Below the pieces are notes generated by a model. It saw only the letters and a program-made list of their open reading frames with translations. It did no database searches and had not been told where the DNA came from. A program made the position numbers and the translations under genes. 64,000 bases of DNA from CAVRZY01 sp963725415 (GTDB lineage Bacteria > Acidobacteriota > Terriglobia > Bryobacterales > Bryobacteraceae): positions 1-64,000 of the forward strand of contig CAVRZY010000306.1 in the NCBI GenBank assembly GCA_963725415.1. The letters are read 5' to 3'. The stretch's first letter is position 1; each line of letters begins with the position of its first letter. Of the stretch, positions 7,302 through 16,878 are shown in pieces.

Positions 7302-10300
7302 ATGCCGCGCCTCTTGCTCGCAACCCTGGCCGCCGCCTGTTCCCTGGCCGGCGCCGCGTCCCCTGCTGTCCGTGTGGCTGTAGTATCCGACCAGGCCGGC
7401 GGCTTTCTCTCCTTTCTCCAGCGATTCCCTTTCCAGATCGAACGCTGGCAGTGGAACGATCTCAGTCCCGGTCCTTCGACGGCATCGACGCTCTCTACCT
7501 CCTCACCGGCACGCACAACGAGACCCTCACCAAGCCTGCCCGCACAATCTCCCGGGAACTCGCCTTCAAGCTCCATTCCTTCACCCAAAAGGGCGGCGGC
7601 TTCTATGTCGAGGGAGTCACGCCAACCTCCTCCCCAACCATTGAACTGCTGGGCTTCAAGAGGAATGCCGGAATCCACTCGGTGGGCATCCTCAAAGTCG
7701 TCAAGCCCCAGGCAAGCCCGCACTGGATCACGGCCTCTTTCCCCGACGACCAGATCTGGCAAGTGCGCGGCGTCTCCTACTTTGAGGGAAGCAAATCCTG
7801 GAACAGCGACCAAATCGTCCTGGAATTGGCCCCCGCGGTGGGCACGTACAGAATCTTCCGCACGGCCGAGGGCAAGAGAATTCCTGCTCTGATTGCCTCG
7901 TTCGCCACAGAGGGCCGCGGCTACTACGCCACCCTCCCGCTCTCCGAGTTCCTCGATCAGGGCTACGGCCCCCGCGCCGCCTGGGAACAACTGCTGGAGC
8001 GGGTAGTGCTGGCCCCCCTGTCCCCGGAGACGCGCGAACGCATGCTCGCGGGAAAAACTCACCCTGAAGGCCTGGACCGAGCCCCGAACCTGGGTGCTAC
8101 CCGGTTCCCAGCTCAATCTGGTGGTCGAGTGCAGGCCGGAGACCGACCTGCGCGTGTCAGGCCTTGCTGAGTCAAAACTGGAGTGGAAAACCGATTCCGA
8201 GTCTCGGCGCCGCGCTACCATCCGCTTGCCCGAGGGAGACTACCGCATCCAGCTCCAGGCCACCTGGCAAGGACGCCGGACCGAGCAGGAAGTGGCGCTG
8301 GTCGTGGCCCCGCGCGAGAGCTGGTACCGCCGCGCCCTCGACCGCAACATGAACTGGTTCCTCCGCTCCGGCCTGCTGCCCGCCCCCGACGGTTCCAAGG
8401 GCGTCCTGGAAGGATTCGACTCGGTCAACTACGCGCTAAACGGCTCGCTCCGCACCGATTGCCTGACTCAGGCCGGACTGGCCTTCTACCTCTATGGCCG
8501 CCTGGCCGCCGATTCCTCCTGGACACAGCGCGGCGAAAATGTTCTGGCCTACGCCTTCCGCCAAAGCTTCCAGGATCAGGACACGAGCCGCTCTACCTTC
8601 GGCTTCTGGAACTTCTTCGATACCCTGCGCGGCTATCCCCTCGCCATTTACACCGACGACAACTCCTGGGCCGCCTACGCCATGCTCCGCATGTATCAGA
8701 TCACCGGGCGGAACGACTACCTGGCTCGTGGCCTCCAGACCGTGGACGCCTTTGTGGACACCCAGACCGCGAGCGGCCTGCGAATCGCCCGAATCGAGGG
8801 CCCTGAGCTGCTCCAACGCGGCCGCCCCTGGTACGTCGCACACGGCAAGCCCTCCAACGGCCCCCATTACGTCAGTAACGGCGATATGGCCGTCCTGCTC
8901 GCCTACCACATCACCAAAGACAAAAAGTACCTGGATTCCGCGCGGCGCTCCATCGATGCCATGGCCGCCGCCTTCCCTAACTTCGCCACCCGCACCTCGC
9001 TTACCCGCGCCACTCAATTCGCCCTGTTCCTCTCCTCACCCACCCTGCTCTACCACGCCACCGGAGAAGAGAAATACCGCGACCTCTTCGGCAAGGTGCT
9101 CGCCGAACTGCGGGCCCATCAACACGAGAGCGGCGCCATCGCCGAGTGGGGCAGCTTCTCGCGCGAGAACTTCGGCGGTGAAGGGCCCCTTATCACCCTC
9201 GAGGGCGAGCCGCTCTCCGATCAGCTCTACACCACCAGCTTCGCACTCCTCAACCTCCGCGAAGCCTGCTCTCTTCTCCGAAATGGCGACGCCTGCGACT
9301 CCTTCCTCCGCCTCGCCGATTACCTCACCCGCATCCAGATCCGCAGCCCCGACTCCCGCTTGGACGGGGCCTGGAACCGCAGCTTCGACTTCCACAACTG
9401 GGAGATCTACGGCAGCAACAGCGATCCCGCCTGGGGACCTTACTCGATGGAAAGCGGCTGGACCAACACCATCATCTCGATCGCCCTCGCCGACTACCTC
9501 TCCCGCCGCTCCGCCTTCGCTACCGCCGCTCCCGATCGCTTCGAAGGCCGCCACTACCGCGGCCACGGCGATCTCCGCTACCTCCAGCTCCTCGACATCG
9601 CCCGCCGCATGTTCGAACCAGATCCCGAGTTTCAGAACCTCTCCATGCTCTACACTCCCCGCTGGAACGGATTGGTCGAAGGCCCCACCTGGGATGCCTG
9701 GTGGATCCAAAACAGCTACGGCACTACCTACTGCGCGCTTCCTTTTTTCCAGGAACCCTTCGTCACCTTCCTACAGAATTCCCAGGACCTGTGGTTCTCG
9801 CAGATGGGCGACGGCAAGCGCGAGGGATGCCCCGGACGTCCCAAGATTTCCTGGGTCGCCCCGGACGGCCAACTCTGCGACGCGGCCCTGCCTGGCTGCG
9901 CCATCCACAAACAGGGCGACGGCCGCACCGGCATCCACGACTGGGGCCTCGAGTTCACCGCCGCCGGTCTCCTCCTCCAGGCCGAACATTTGCTGATCAC
10001 TCGGGACGCCAAAGCCATCGCCCGCTACCTCCCGCTGCTCGAGCGCGCCGCCAACTTCCTCGACACCCGCCGCGATCCCGCTAACAATCTTTTCCTCGCG
10101 GGACCCGCGGCCAACTTGCTGGCGCCCAGCTACGCCGGCTGGCGCCGCCCGGATGGGACCTACGATAAAGCCTACCTGGCCGGGCTTTCCATCACGTACA
10201 TCGCCGCCCTGGACCGGCTCATCGAGCTCGAGAAACTGGCTGGAGCAGCCGCCAAGGTCAGGCTCTACACCCAAAGGCGCAATCTCGCCCGGCAGGGCCT

Positions 10301-11423
10301 GCCCCTGCTGACCACCCCGGAGGGCTACTTCATCAAGTCTCTGGATCCCGATGGCACAAGGCACGGAGTGTTCGGCGCCGCCAAATACGGCTACTTCGAG
10401 GCCTCCCCTAACCACGACGCCATGTGCTTCCGCGTCGCCGATACCGCCCAGGCCGAGAAGATCTACGCCAAGATCGCCTCCCTCCCTCAACTCCGCCCCT
10501 ACCGCTTCATCCTCCCGAACTACCCCTCCCTCGACGACATGTACGAGGAGCCCAAAGGTCTGTGGCGCTTCGGTCACTGGGTCAACGGCGGCCACTGGTC
10601 CACCTGCGAGGCTCGCATGATCATGGCCTACTATCGCCTCGGGCGCTTCCAAGAGGCGCGCCTTTCTTTCGAGCAGTTGCTCACTTTCGCCCGCCGCTTC
10701 CGCCTGGACAACCCGCTGACCAACTTCGGCAGCGACGTCTATCAGCCCAAGCAGCCCATCAATATTACCTACGACGCCTTCGGCCCACCCGCCGGGCTCA
10801 TCCGGGGCCTGTTCGAGTATCTCTATCGCGCCGATGGCTTGACCCTCCTCCCCCACATTCCCCCCACCATCACCGAGCTGCACCAGCTCGACCCGATTCG
10901 CTTCGGCAAAAAGAAGCTGTTCCTGTCAACCCTGGGACAAGGCCCCATCCACAGCGTGAAGGTCAACGGCAAAACCTGGAAAGCATTCGACAACACCTCT
11001 GTCTTCCTGCCCTACGACAAGACCCCGGACACAGCGCGCATCCTCATCGTGTTCGACAGCGCCAAGCGCATCCAACCCTCACTCCCCGACACCCCGAGCC
11101 TGGAAACACCCTTGCCCAAGTCGGCGAGCTGGCTGCAAGCTTTTTATGACAGGCTGGTTGCCGCGGGATTCACCGATAGCTACGAAGCGGCCCACTCCCG
11201 TCTGGCTCTCCAGACAGCTCGGGTCATCGACGAGCGCCGCCGCTTGCAGGCCGCCGCCGAACTTCCCCAGCTCCCCGAGCCCTCCCAGACCGCCGCCGAC
11301 CAGTCCTACCTCGAAGCCGCCACCAAGCTCTCCGACGGTCTTGAGTCCATTCTGAAGTCATACGAGAATTCCCCCAACCCCCGCTCGCAAGAGATCTATC
11401 GCCTCTATCGTCGCGCGCGCTAA
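7302..11423 (+). CDS. Large secreted glycosidase-like protein (two frameshifts)
   Basis: About 1370 residues when read across two indels. ATG 7302, five bases after the acetyltransferase stop, encodes a signal peptide (MPRLLLATLAAACSLAGA) and a region of about 220 residues resembling GATase/ThuA-like domains (FDGIDALYLLTGTHNET..., KGGGFYVEGVTP). Two helix-rich stretches follow that look like six-hairpin glycosidase (alpha/alpha toroid) modules: about 350-720 (NMNWFLRSGLLP, DDNSWAAYAMLRMY, MESGWTNTIISIALADYL) and about 760-1200 (DGTYDKAYLAGLSITYIAALD, WVNGGHWSTCEARMIMAYYRL), then a small beta domain. Frames change near 7466-7472 (one base missing) and near 8051-8057 in GGGAAAAA (one base extra). 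It probably acts outside the cytoplasm on a glycan. I cannot assign a GH family. Confidence 0.6.
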
Positions 11424-11453
11424 CAGCTAGCGGCTGAGTTATCCTGATTACCT

Positions 11454-13007
11454 ATGTTGAATCGCCGCGAATTCGTCGCCGCAACCACCGCCACCGCCGC
11501 CGTCAACGCGCAACCCGCCCGCCGCCCCAACATCCTCCACATCATGTCCGACCAGCAGCAATGGGCCACTATCGCCGGGCGTTCGGAATGCCGCACCCCG
11601 AACCTGAACCGACTGGCCGAATCAGGCCTGCTCTTCGAGCGCCCTTACACTCCCTCCGCCGTCTGCTGCCCCGCGCGCGCCATCATTTTGTCCGGCGCCT
11701 ACCACTGGCACAACGGCGTCTACAATCAGATCCACTCTTCCCCTTCAGTCCATCGCGACATGAACCCCGACGTGGTCCTCTACTCCCAGCGACTGCGTGA
11801 GGCCGGCTATCATCTGGGCTACGTCGGCAAGTGGCACGCTTCCTGGGTGCGCACTCCCTTTGACTTCGGCTTCCAGGAAGGCTCTTCCGTCCACAGTTGC
11901 TGGCCGGAGGCGCTGAAGAAGTACGACCTTAACCCTGACCGTGTCGAGCGCCCCAAGGCCCAGCTCAAGCGCACCATCACCCGCTCGATGGAGTGGCCCG
12001 GCAGCGAGCCCTTCGCCATGTGGGGTTACCGGGAAGGCCCCGAGGAAGCCACGCCCGAATACGACCTCGCCGAGCGCGCCATCCGCATGATGAGCCGCTT
12101 CGCCAAAGGCAGCGCGCCCTGGCACCTCGAAATCCATTTCGTTGAGCCGCACGACGCCTACATGCCTCTGAAGAAGTACCTGGACCGCTACGACCCCCGC
12201 GCCATCAAGGTCCCCAAGAGTTTCTATGACACCTTCCAGGGCAAGCCCGGCCTCCACCGCCGCGAGTCCGAGAGCTGGGGCAAAGTCACCGAAGAAGACT
12301 ATCGCCAGAGCCGCGCCTACTACTACGCCTACGTCGAACAACTGGACGCCCAGCTCGGCCGCATTCTGGATGCGCTTCAGGAGACCGGTCAGGCGGACAA
12401 CACGCTGGTAGTCTTCACCACCGACCACGGTGACATGGTCGGCGCCCATCGCATGTGGATCAAGGGCTGGATTCCCTACGAGGAGTGCTACCGCGTGCCC
12501 CTGATGGTGCGCTGGCCCGGCGTCATCCAACCGGGCTCACGAAGCAGCCACCTGGTGCAAACCCACGACCTCGCCCACACCTACGTCGAGGCCGCCCGCG
12601 CCCAGAAGCTGCCCTACCCGGATGGCCGCGCCCTCCAGCCGCTTTTCCAAAATCCCAACCGCTCCGACTGGGACGACCAGATTCTCTGCGCTTACTACGG
12701 CGGCGAGTTCCTCTACACCCAGCGCATCGCCATCACCCAGCGCTTCAAGTACGTCTTCAATGGCTTCGACATCGACGAACTCTACGACCTCGAAAAGGAC
12801 CCCGAGGAGATGTACAACGCGGTGAGCGACCCGCGCTACCACGCCGAAGCCGACGATATGCGCGCCCGCCTCTACGCCCTGATGGCCAAATTCGAGGACC
12901 CCTACGGCGACGTCCAGGCCCGCAACTCCATCGGCAACCCGCCCAACCGCTACGGCGCCCCGCGCTACCTCCCCCGCGGAAAACGAATTTCCCAGCCGCG
13001 AGCGTAG
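11454..13007 (+). CDS. Exported type I sulfatase
   Basis: Formylglycine-dependent sulfatase of 517 residues, presumably removing sulfate from a polysaccharide or glycoconjugate. The N-terminus NRREFVAATTATAAV looks like a Tat-type signal with a weak hydrophobic core. The catalytic signature CCPAR starts at Cys71 (C-x-P-x-R, the residue converted to formylglycine). Metal-ligand blocks ILHIMSDQQ (family position for DD; here S-D), HWHNGVYN, VGKWHAS and TTDHGDMVGAHR are visible. Its position between a secreted glycosidase and a sugar isomerase suggests a shared sulfated-glycan pathway. No formylglycine-generating enzyme or radical-SAM maturase lies in the window. Confidence 0.9.
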   Translation: MLNRREFVAATTATAAVNAQPARRPNILHIMSDQQQWATIAGRSECRTPNLNRLAESGLLFERPYTPSAVCCPARAIILSGAYHWHNGVYNQIHSSPSVHRDMNPDVVLYSQRLREAGYHLGYVGKWHASWVRTPFDFGFQEGSSVHSCWPEALKKYDLNPDRVERPKAQLKRTITRSMEWPGSEPFAMWGYREGPEEATPEYDLAERAIRMMSRFAKGSAPWHLEIHFVEPHDAYMPLKKYLDRYDPRAIKVPKSFYDTFQGKPGLHRRESESWGKVTEEDYRQSRAYYYAYVEQLDAQLGRILDALQETGQADNTLVVFTTDHGDMVGAHRMWIKGWIPYEECYRVPLMVRWPGVIQPGSRSSHLVQTHDLAHTYVEAARAQKLPYPDGRALQPLFQNPNRSDWDDQILCAYYGGEFLYTQRIAITQRFKYVFNGFDIDELYDLEKDPEEMYNAVSDPRYHAEADDMRARLYALMAKFEDPYGDVQARNSIGNPPNRYGAPRYLPRGKRISQPRA

Positions 13008-13037
13008 GCGAGCGGTTCCTGCTACAAAGGAAATCAT

Positions 13038-14003
13038 ATGACCTACACAAGACGAAAGGCGCTCGGCACTCTGACTGCGGCCAGCGCCGCCCTAGCACAA
13101 GCCCAACGCCCCTCCAGAAAAGTCTGGAACCCCAAGCTCGGTATCCTCGCTCGCTTCACGGAAGGAAACCTCGCCTTCGCCAAGCAGGAGGGATTCACCA
13201 GCCTCCAGTTGTCCGCCGAAAAGGCCACCCTGGATCCCAACATGACTGACGAGCAGGCTCGAGAAGTGAAAGCCACCATTTTGAGCTTCGGTCTCTACGT
13301 CTCCTCGCTCGGCGCTACGCAGAACCATATCCAGACCGATCCCGAGCAGCGCAGCCGCTCCAACGCCGCCTTTGCCAAGGTGATCGAGCTGGCCGGACGC
13401 CTGGGCGTGCAACACGTCGCCACCGCCTCCGGCACCATCCCCGGCCGCCCCCTCGCCGAGCAGGTGGACGAAATCGTCCGCGTCTACACCGAAAAGTACT
13501 TCCCCGTGTGCGAGAAGCACAACGTCAAAATCCTGTGGGAGCCCTGGGCCGGCGGGCCTAACATCGCCACCGGACCGGTCGGGTTCGAAGCCCTTTTCAA
13601 AGCCTTCAACAACTCGCCCCACGTGGGACTCCAGTACGACCCCTCCCACCTGGTCTGGCAGTTCATGGACCCCATCCAATGCGCCCGCGACTTCGTGGAT
13701 AAGATCTACGACGTCCACCTCAAGGACACCGAGATCTTCTGGCCCATCCTGCGCAAGGTCGGCATCCATCCCCTGAACAACCAGCGCTGGTGGCGCTTCC
13801 GCTTGCCCGGTTTCGGCCTGGTCGATTGGAAAGCCCTCTTCACCGTGCTCATGGACGCCGGCTACCAGGGCGCCATGAACATCGAGCACGAAGACGAGCT
13901 CTACTATCCGCCCTACAGCGGCGCCGAGTTCACCGAGCAGTTTAAGGCCGGCTACCGCATCGCCCACCGCTTCCTGCGCCAGCTCGTTCCCGAGCTGTCA
14001 TGA
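13038..14003 (+). CDS. Tat-exported sugar isomerase/epimerase-like protein
   Basis: A TIM-barrel protein of 321 residues in the xylose-isomerase-like (AP endonuclease 2) superfamily. TRRKALGTLTAASAALAQAQ at the N-terminus is a twin-arginine signal. Barrel motifs with metal-ligand candidates are ILWEPWAGGPN (E), GLQYDPSHLVW (D and H), YDVHLKD (H, D) and MNIEHEDE near the C-terminus. These positions match isomerases and epimerases acting on free sugars. It follows the sulfatase by 30 bases and is probably cotranscribed. Export is common for this family in Acidobacteriota and Planctomycetota; the true substrate is not known. Confidence 0.85.
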   Translation: MTYTRRKALGTLTAASAALAQAQRPSRKVWNPKLGILARFTEGNLAFAKQEGFTSLQLSAEKATLDPNMTDEQAREVKATILSFGLYVSSLGATQNHIQTDPEQRSRSNAAFAKVIELAGRLGVQHVATASGTIPGRPLAEQVDEIVRVYTEKYFPVCEKHNVKILWEPWAGGPNIATGPVGFEALFKAFNNSPHVGLQYDPSHLVWQFMDPIQCARDFVDKIYDVHLKDTEIFWPILRKVGIHPLNNQRWWRFRLPGFGLVDWKALFTVLMDAGYQGAMNIEHEDELYYPPYSGAEFTEQFKAGYRIAHRFLRQLVPELS

Positions 14004-14026
14004 ACCAGCCCGTCGCCTGTAGCTTG

Positions 14027-14032
14027 TATAAT
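14027..14032 (+). promoter_or_regulatory. Consensus -10 box before recN
   Basis: A perfect TATAAT lies 8 bases before the GTG at 14041. Transcription from it would start about at that codon, so recN may be made from a leaderless or nearly leaderless transcript. I see no convincing -35 box, which lowers confidence. Confidence 0.45.
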
Positions 14033-14040
14033 TGCCTCAA

Positions 14041-15734
14041 GTGCTGGTCGAGCTGGTAGTCGAAAACTACGCCGTCATCGAGCGCCTGCGGGTGCGCTTC
14101 CACCGCGGCTTCAACCTGCTCACCGGCGAAACCGGGAGCGGCAAATCCATCGTCGTGGACGCGCTGGGCCTGCTGCTGGGCGGGCGCGCCTCGGCCGAGA
14201 TGGTCCGCTCGGGAACAGACCGCGCGCGCATCTCGGGCATCTTCGAGCTGCCCCACGATAAAGCTTTCCGCCGCCTACTCGAAGACGCCGGCATCCAGAC
14301 CGAAGATAACGAGCTGCTGATCGAGCGCGAAGTCTCCGCCGAGGGCAAGTCGCGCGCCTTCGCCGGCAGCCGTCCCATCACCGTCGGCCTGCTGCGCGAC
14401 ATGGCGCCCTACCTTGCTGACATACACGGCCAGCACGATCAGCAGATCCTGTTCTCCCCCGATACGCAACTGGACATGCTGGACTCCTTCGCCGCCACCG
14501 CAGATCTGCTGGCCCAGGTGCAGGACACTCACAGCCGCTGGCGCGCCACCACCCACGAACTCGAGGACCTCCAGCGCACCGAGCAGGAGAAGCTCCGCCT
14601 CCTGGACCTCTGGAATTTCCAGCGCAAGGAAATCGAGGGCGCCGCGCCCAAGCCCGACGAAGACGCCGCGCTCGAGCAGGAGCGCCGCGTGCTCCAGAAT
14701 TTCGCCCGCCTCGAAGAGGGCGCCCATGCCGCCTACGCCGCCCTCTACGACTCGCCCGGCTCCTCCCTCGCACAGATCCAGCAGTCCATTCGCCGCCTCG
14801 ATGACCTCAGCCGCTTCGATCCAACCCTCGACCCGTGCGCGACAGCCTGAAAGCCGCCGCCATCCCCGTCCAGGAAGCCTCCTACGCTTTGCGCGACTAC
14901 CTCTCCCGCCTGGAAGCCAACCCTGCGCGCCTGGATGAAGTCGAGTCCCGCCTGGCCGCCCTGGACAAGCTCAAGCGCAAGTACGGCCCCACCATCGAGC
15001 AGGTGCTGGCGTTCCTCGAGCAGGTGCGCGCCCAGATCGCCGCCCTCGAGAACGCCGGTGAACGAAAAGCTGTCCTCGAACGCGAGCAGAAAGCCCTGGC
15101 GGAAGCCTACCAGGCCGCCGCGCAGGATCTCACCCGCCGCCGGACCGAGACCGCGCGGAAACTCGAGAAGCGCGTCGAAACGGAGCTGGCCAGCCTGGCC
15201 ATGGAGCGTACCATCTTCCAGGTTCAGCTCAGTCCGGCGCCCTGGTCCGAGCGCGGGTCCGATGCCGCGCGCTTCCTGGTTTCGCCCAATGTCGGTGAAG
15301 AGCCCAGGCCGCTTGAAAAAGTGGCCTCCGGCGGCGAGATCTCCCGCATCGCGCTCGCGCTGAAAACCTGCCTAGCCGCCTCGCCTGGCCCGCTTCGCCG
15401 GGCGCCCATGGCCTCGCCCCGCACCCTGGTCTTCGACGAAGTTGACGCCGGCATCGGCGGCCGCGCCGCCGAAACCGTCGGCCGCCGCCTCAAGCAACTG
15501 GCCGCCTCCAGCCAGGTCCTCTGCGTCACTCATCTTCCCCAAATCGCCTCCTTCGCCGACCACCACTTCTTCGTCGAAAAGAAGGAATCCGCCGGCCGCA
15601 CCATCGCCCTGATTCAGGAACTCCAAGGCGAAGCCCGCACCCGCGAAATCGGCCGCATGCTCTCCGGCGAACACCTCACCCGCGAAGCCCTCAAACACGC
15701 CGAGCAGTTGCTCAAAGCTGCCACCGCCGAGTGA
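14041..15734 (+). CDS. recN: DNA repair protein RecN (one frameshift)
   Basis: SMC-like ATPase of double-strand-break repair. GTG 14041 gives MLVELVVENYAVIERL, the standard RecN start; a TTG at 14032 is possible but overlaps a -10 box. The Walker A motif GETGSGKS lies at about residues 31-38, followed by DALGLLLGGRAS. The coiled-coil arms are glutamate- and arginine-rich (about 160-380). The C-terminal half carries the ABC-like signature VASGGEISRIALALK, Walker B LVFDEVDAGIGG, CVTHLPQIA and the ending EHLTREALKHAEQLL. The frame changes at about 14834 (DPTLDP to VRDSLKAAA), where one C seems missing. Corrected length is about 565 residues, normal for the family. Confidence 0.93.
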
Positions 15735-15741
15735 TTATTTG

Positions 15742-15757
15742 TAAAGTGTACACTTTA
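15742..15757. promoter_or_regulatory. Palindromic operator of the Phd/PIN toxin-antitoxin operon
   Basis: TAAAGTGTACACTTTA is a perfect 16-bp palindrome, 42 bases before the antitoxin start, with a central TGTACA. YefM/Phd-family antitoxins are known to bind palindromes with a TGTACA core for autoregulation. A second, weaker palindrome (TCAG-ATGTA-CTGA, 15772-15784) follows, recalling the long and short operator pair of yefM. A -35-like TTGACT lies at 15759-15764; no good -10 was identified. Confidence 0.68.
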
Positions 15758-15799
15758 ATTGACTGGACAATTCAGATGTACTGATGTATCCTGGAAACG

Positions 15800-16018
15800 A
15801 TGCAGACCATCCAGGCCTCCAAATTCAGGGAACACTGCCTCGCCCTGCTGGACAATCTTTCTAGCGAGGGCATCCTCATCACCAAGCGTGGAAGGCCCGT
15901 CGCCAGGCTGGTCCCGGTGGATTCCGACTGCGCCAGCCTCATTGGCAGCATGAAAGGCAAGATCCGGATCAAAGGCAACATCCTCTCCACGGGCGCGACC
16001 TGGAATGCTCAATCTTGA
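15800..16018 (+). CDS. Phd/YefM-family antitoxin
   Basis: A 72-residue protein that should bind operator DNA and neutralise the adjacent PIN toxin. The N-terminal Phd/YefM fold is clear: IQASKFREHCLALLDNL, then the beta-hairpin ILITKRGRPVARLVPV. The C-terminal tail (about 50-72, SMKGKIRIKGNILSTG) is the expected toxin-binding segment. Its last 14 bases overlap the toxin start, the classic antitoxin-first coupled arrangement. A palindrome with a TGTACA core lies upstream. Confidence 0.87.
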   Translation: MQTIQASKFREHCLALLDNLSSEGILITKRGRPVARLVPVDSDCASLIGSMKGKIRIKGNILSTGATWNAQS

Positions 16019-16382
16019 TACGCACATCTTGATCCATGCCTTGGCCGGCCAGCTCACCCCGCGGGAGCGCCGCTTGGTATCCGTTCACCCCTGGAGCATC
16101 GCTTCCATCGTGTTGTGGGAACTGGCGAAGCTGCGCCAGCTTGGCCGCATCGCCCTGGAAATCGACTCCCCGGAGTTCGCCCGCGCGTTGTCAAAGATAC
16201 ATGTCTGGCCTCTCGATTTGGCTGTGTGTCGCCGCATCAAGACGCTGGATTTTCGCGGCGACCCTGCCGACGAAATCATCGCCTCCACCAGCATTGTCCA
16301 CAACGTCCCGCTACTCACCCGGGACCGTCAGATTCTCGAATCCAAGCTCGTCCCCTTCCCCGAAAGCGGGCAGCCCCAATAG
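16005..16382 (+). CDS. PIN-domain toxin, VapC-like
   Basis: Probable Mg-dependent ribonuclease toxin of 125 residues. MLNLDTHILIHAL supplies the first conserved aspartate (D5), IASIVLWELAKL the conserved glutamate, and DFRGDPADEIIASTSIVHNVPLLTRD the C-terminal acidic residues, so the PIN active site appears complete. It overlaps the Phd/YefM-type antitoxin gene by 14 bases. The pairing of a Phd/YefM antitoxin with a PIN toxin is known but less usual than YefM-YoeB. Confidence 0.87.
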   Translation: MLNLDTHILIHALAGQLTPRERRLVSVHPWSIASIVLWELAKLRQLGRIALEIDSPEFARALSKIHVWPLDLAVCRRIKTLDFRGDPADEIIASTSIVHNVPLLTRDRQILESKLVPFPESGQPQ

Positions 16383-16393
16383 CGCCCGCGCCC

Positions 16394-16416
16394 CAATTCC
16401 GCTATTATTGGAATTG
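16394..16416. terminator. Stem-loop between toxin gene and tRNA-Ser
   Basis: CAATTCC (16394-16400) and GGAATTG (16410-16416) form a perfect 7-bp stem with a 9-base AT-rich loop, just after the toxin stop and 7 bases before the tRNA. It could end toxin transcription or mark tRNA processing. There is no T-run, so the terminator call is weak. A TATTAT in the loop could also serve as a -10 box for the tRNA, though no -35 is evident. Confidence 0.3.
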
Positions 16417-16423
16417 ACCACCC

Positions 16424-16512
16424 GGTGAGGTGCGAGAGTGGTTGAATCGGGCGGTCTCGAAAACCGCTGTACCCTTGTGGTACCGTGGGTTCGAATCCCA
16501 CCCTCACCGCCA
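16424..16512 (+). tRNA. tRNA-Ser (anticodon CGA)
   Basis: The acceptor stem GGTGAGG (16424-16430) pairs with CCTCACC (16502-16508). The anticodon stem GCGGT/ACCGC encloses loop CTCGAAA, giving anticodon CGA, which reads UCG. A long variable arm and T-loop GGTTCGAATCC are present, as expected for class II serine tRNA. The discriminator is G (16509), the serine identity base, and CCA is encoded at 16510-16512. The 89-base gene is intact. An integrase remnant ends 22 bases downstream. Confidence 0.96.
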
Positions 16513-16533
16513 GTCTAACTGCTTCTTTTCCAA

Positions 16534-16725
16534 TCAATTGGCGGCCCGCCTCGCGCCGTGCACCTCTGGTGTACCCTTCGCTGCAAAAAGGGCAACCGGA
16601 TCTTCGCCCCAGCTTCGCCTCACGTCCGCTTCCAGTTGCTCCTGCCGGGCGCGCACCCAGGGGACGTAGTGCTTCTCAGTGACCTTGATGCTGCCGTGGT
16701 CGAGCAACACCGACACCCACTCCCG
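16534..16725 (-). pseudogene. Tyrosine-recombinase (integrase) C-terminal remnant
   Basis: About 63 residues match the end of phage/XerD-type integrases: REWVSVLLDHGSIKVTEKHY, with the nucleophile tyrosine in KHY, then VPWVRARQEQLEADVRRSW. The catalytic domain upstream (R, K, HxxR) and the whole N-terminal half are missing, and sequence above about 16725 does not align. Its stop is 22 bases from the 3' end of tRNA-Ser(CGA), the usual place for an integrase beside an attachment site. I read it as the scar of an integrated element. Confidence 0.72.
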
Positions 16726-16878
16726 TATGGTCCAAAAACTCAAATGTGGCCGATGTAACATATTACGCGCCGCCCCCGAGTCCCAATTTTGGGCCTACGG
16801 CACTCCGCTGGCGTGATCCGCAACTCCCTGCAGGAGAACAACTTAGGCTGCGGTTGAGTTTTTGGACGTTACGGGGAT

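Noticed and set aside
6363..7892. A fused acetyltransferase-lipoprotein ORF of 509 residues
   Set aside because: The join arises from a one-base insertion at 7116; the acetyltransferase has its own proper C-terminus and stop at 7294-7296, and a new signal peptide begins at 7302.
16485..16512. tRNA-Ser 3' end as a repeated attachment site
   Set aside because: I looked for a second copy of the T-arm/acceptor sequence as a distal att site and did not notice one in the window; a computed repeat search would be decisive.
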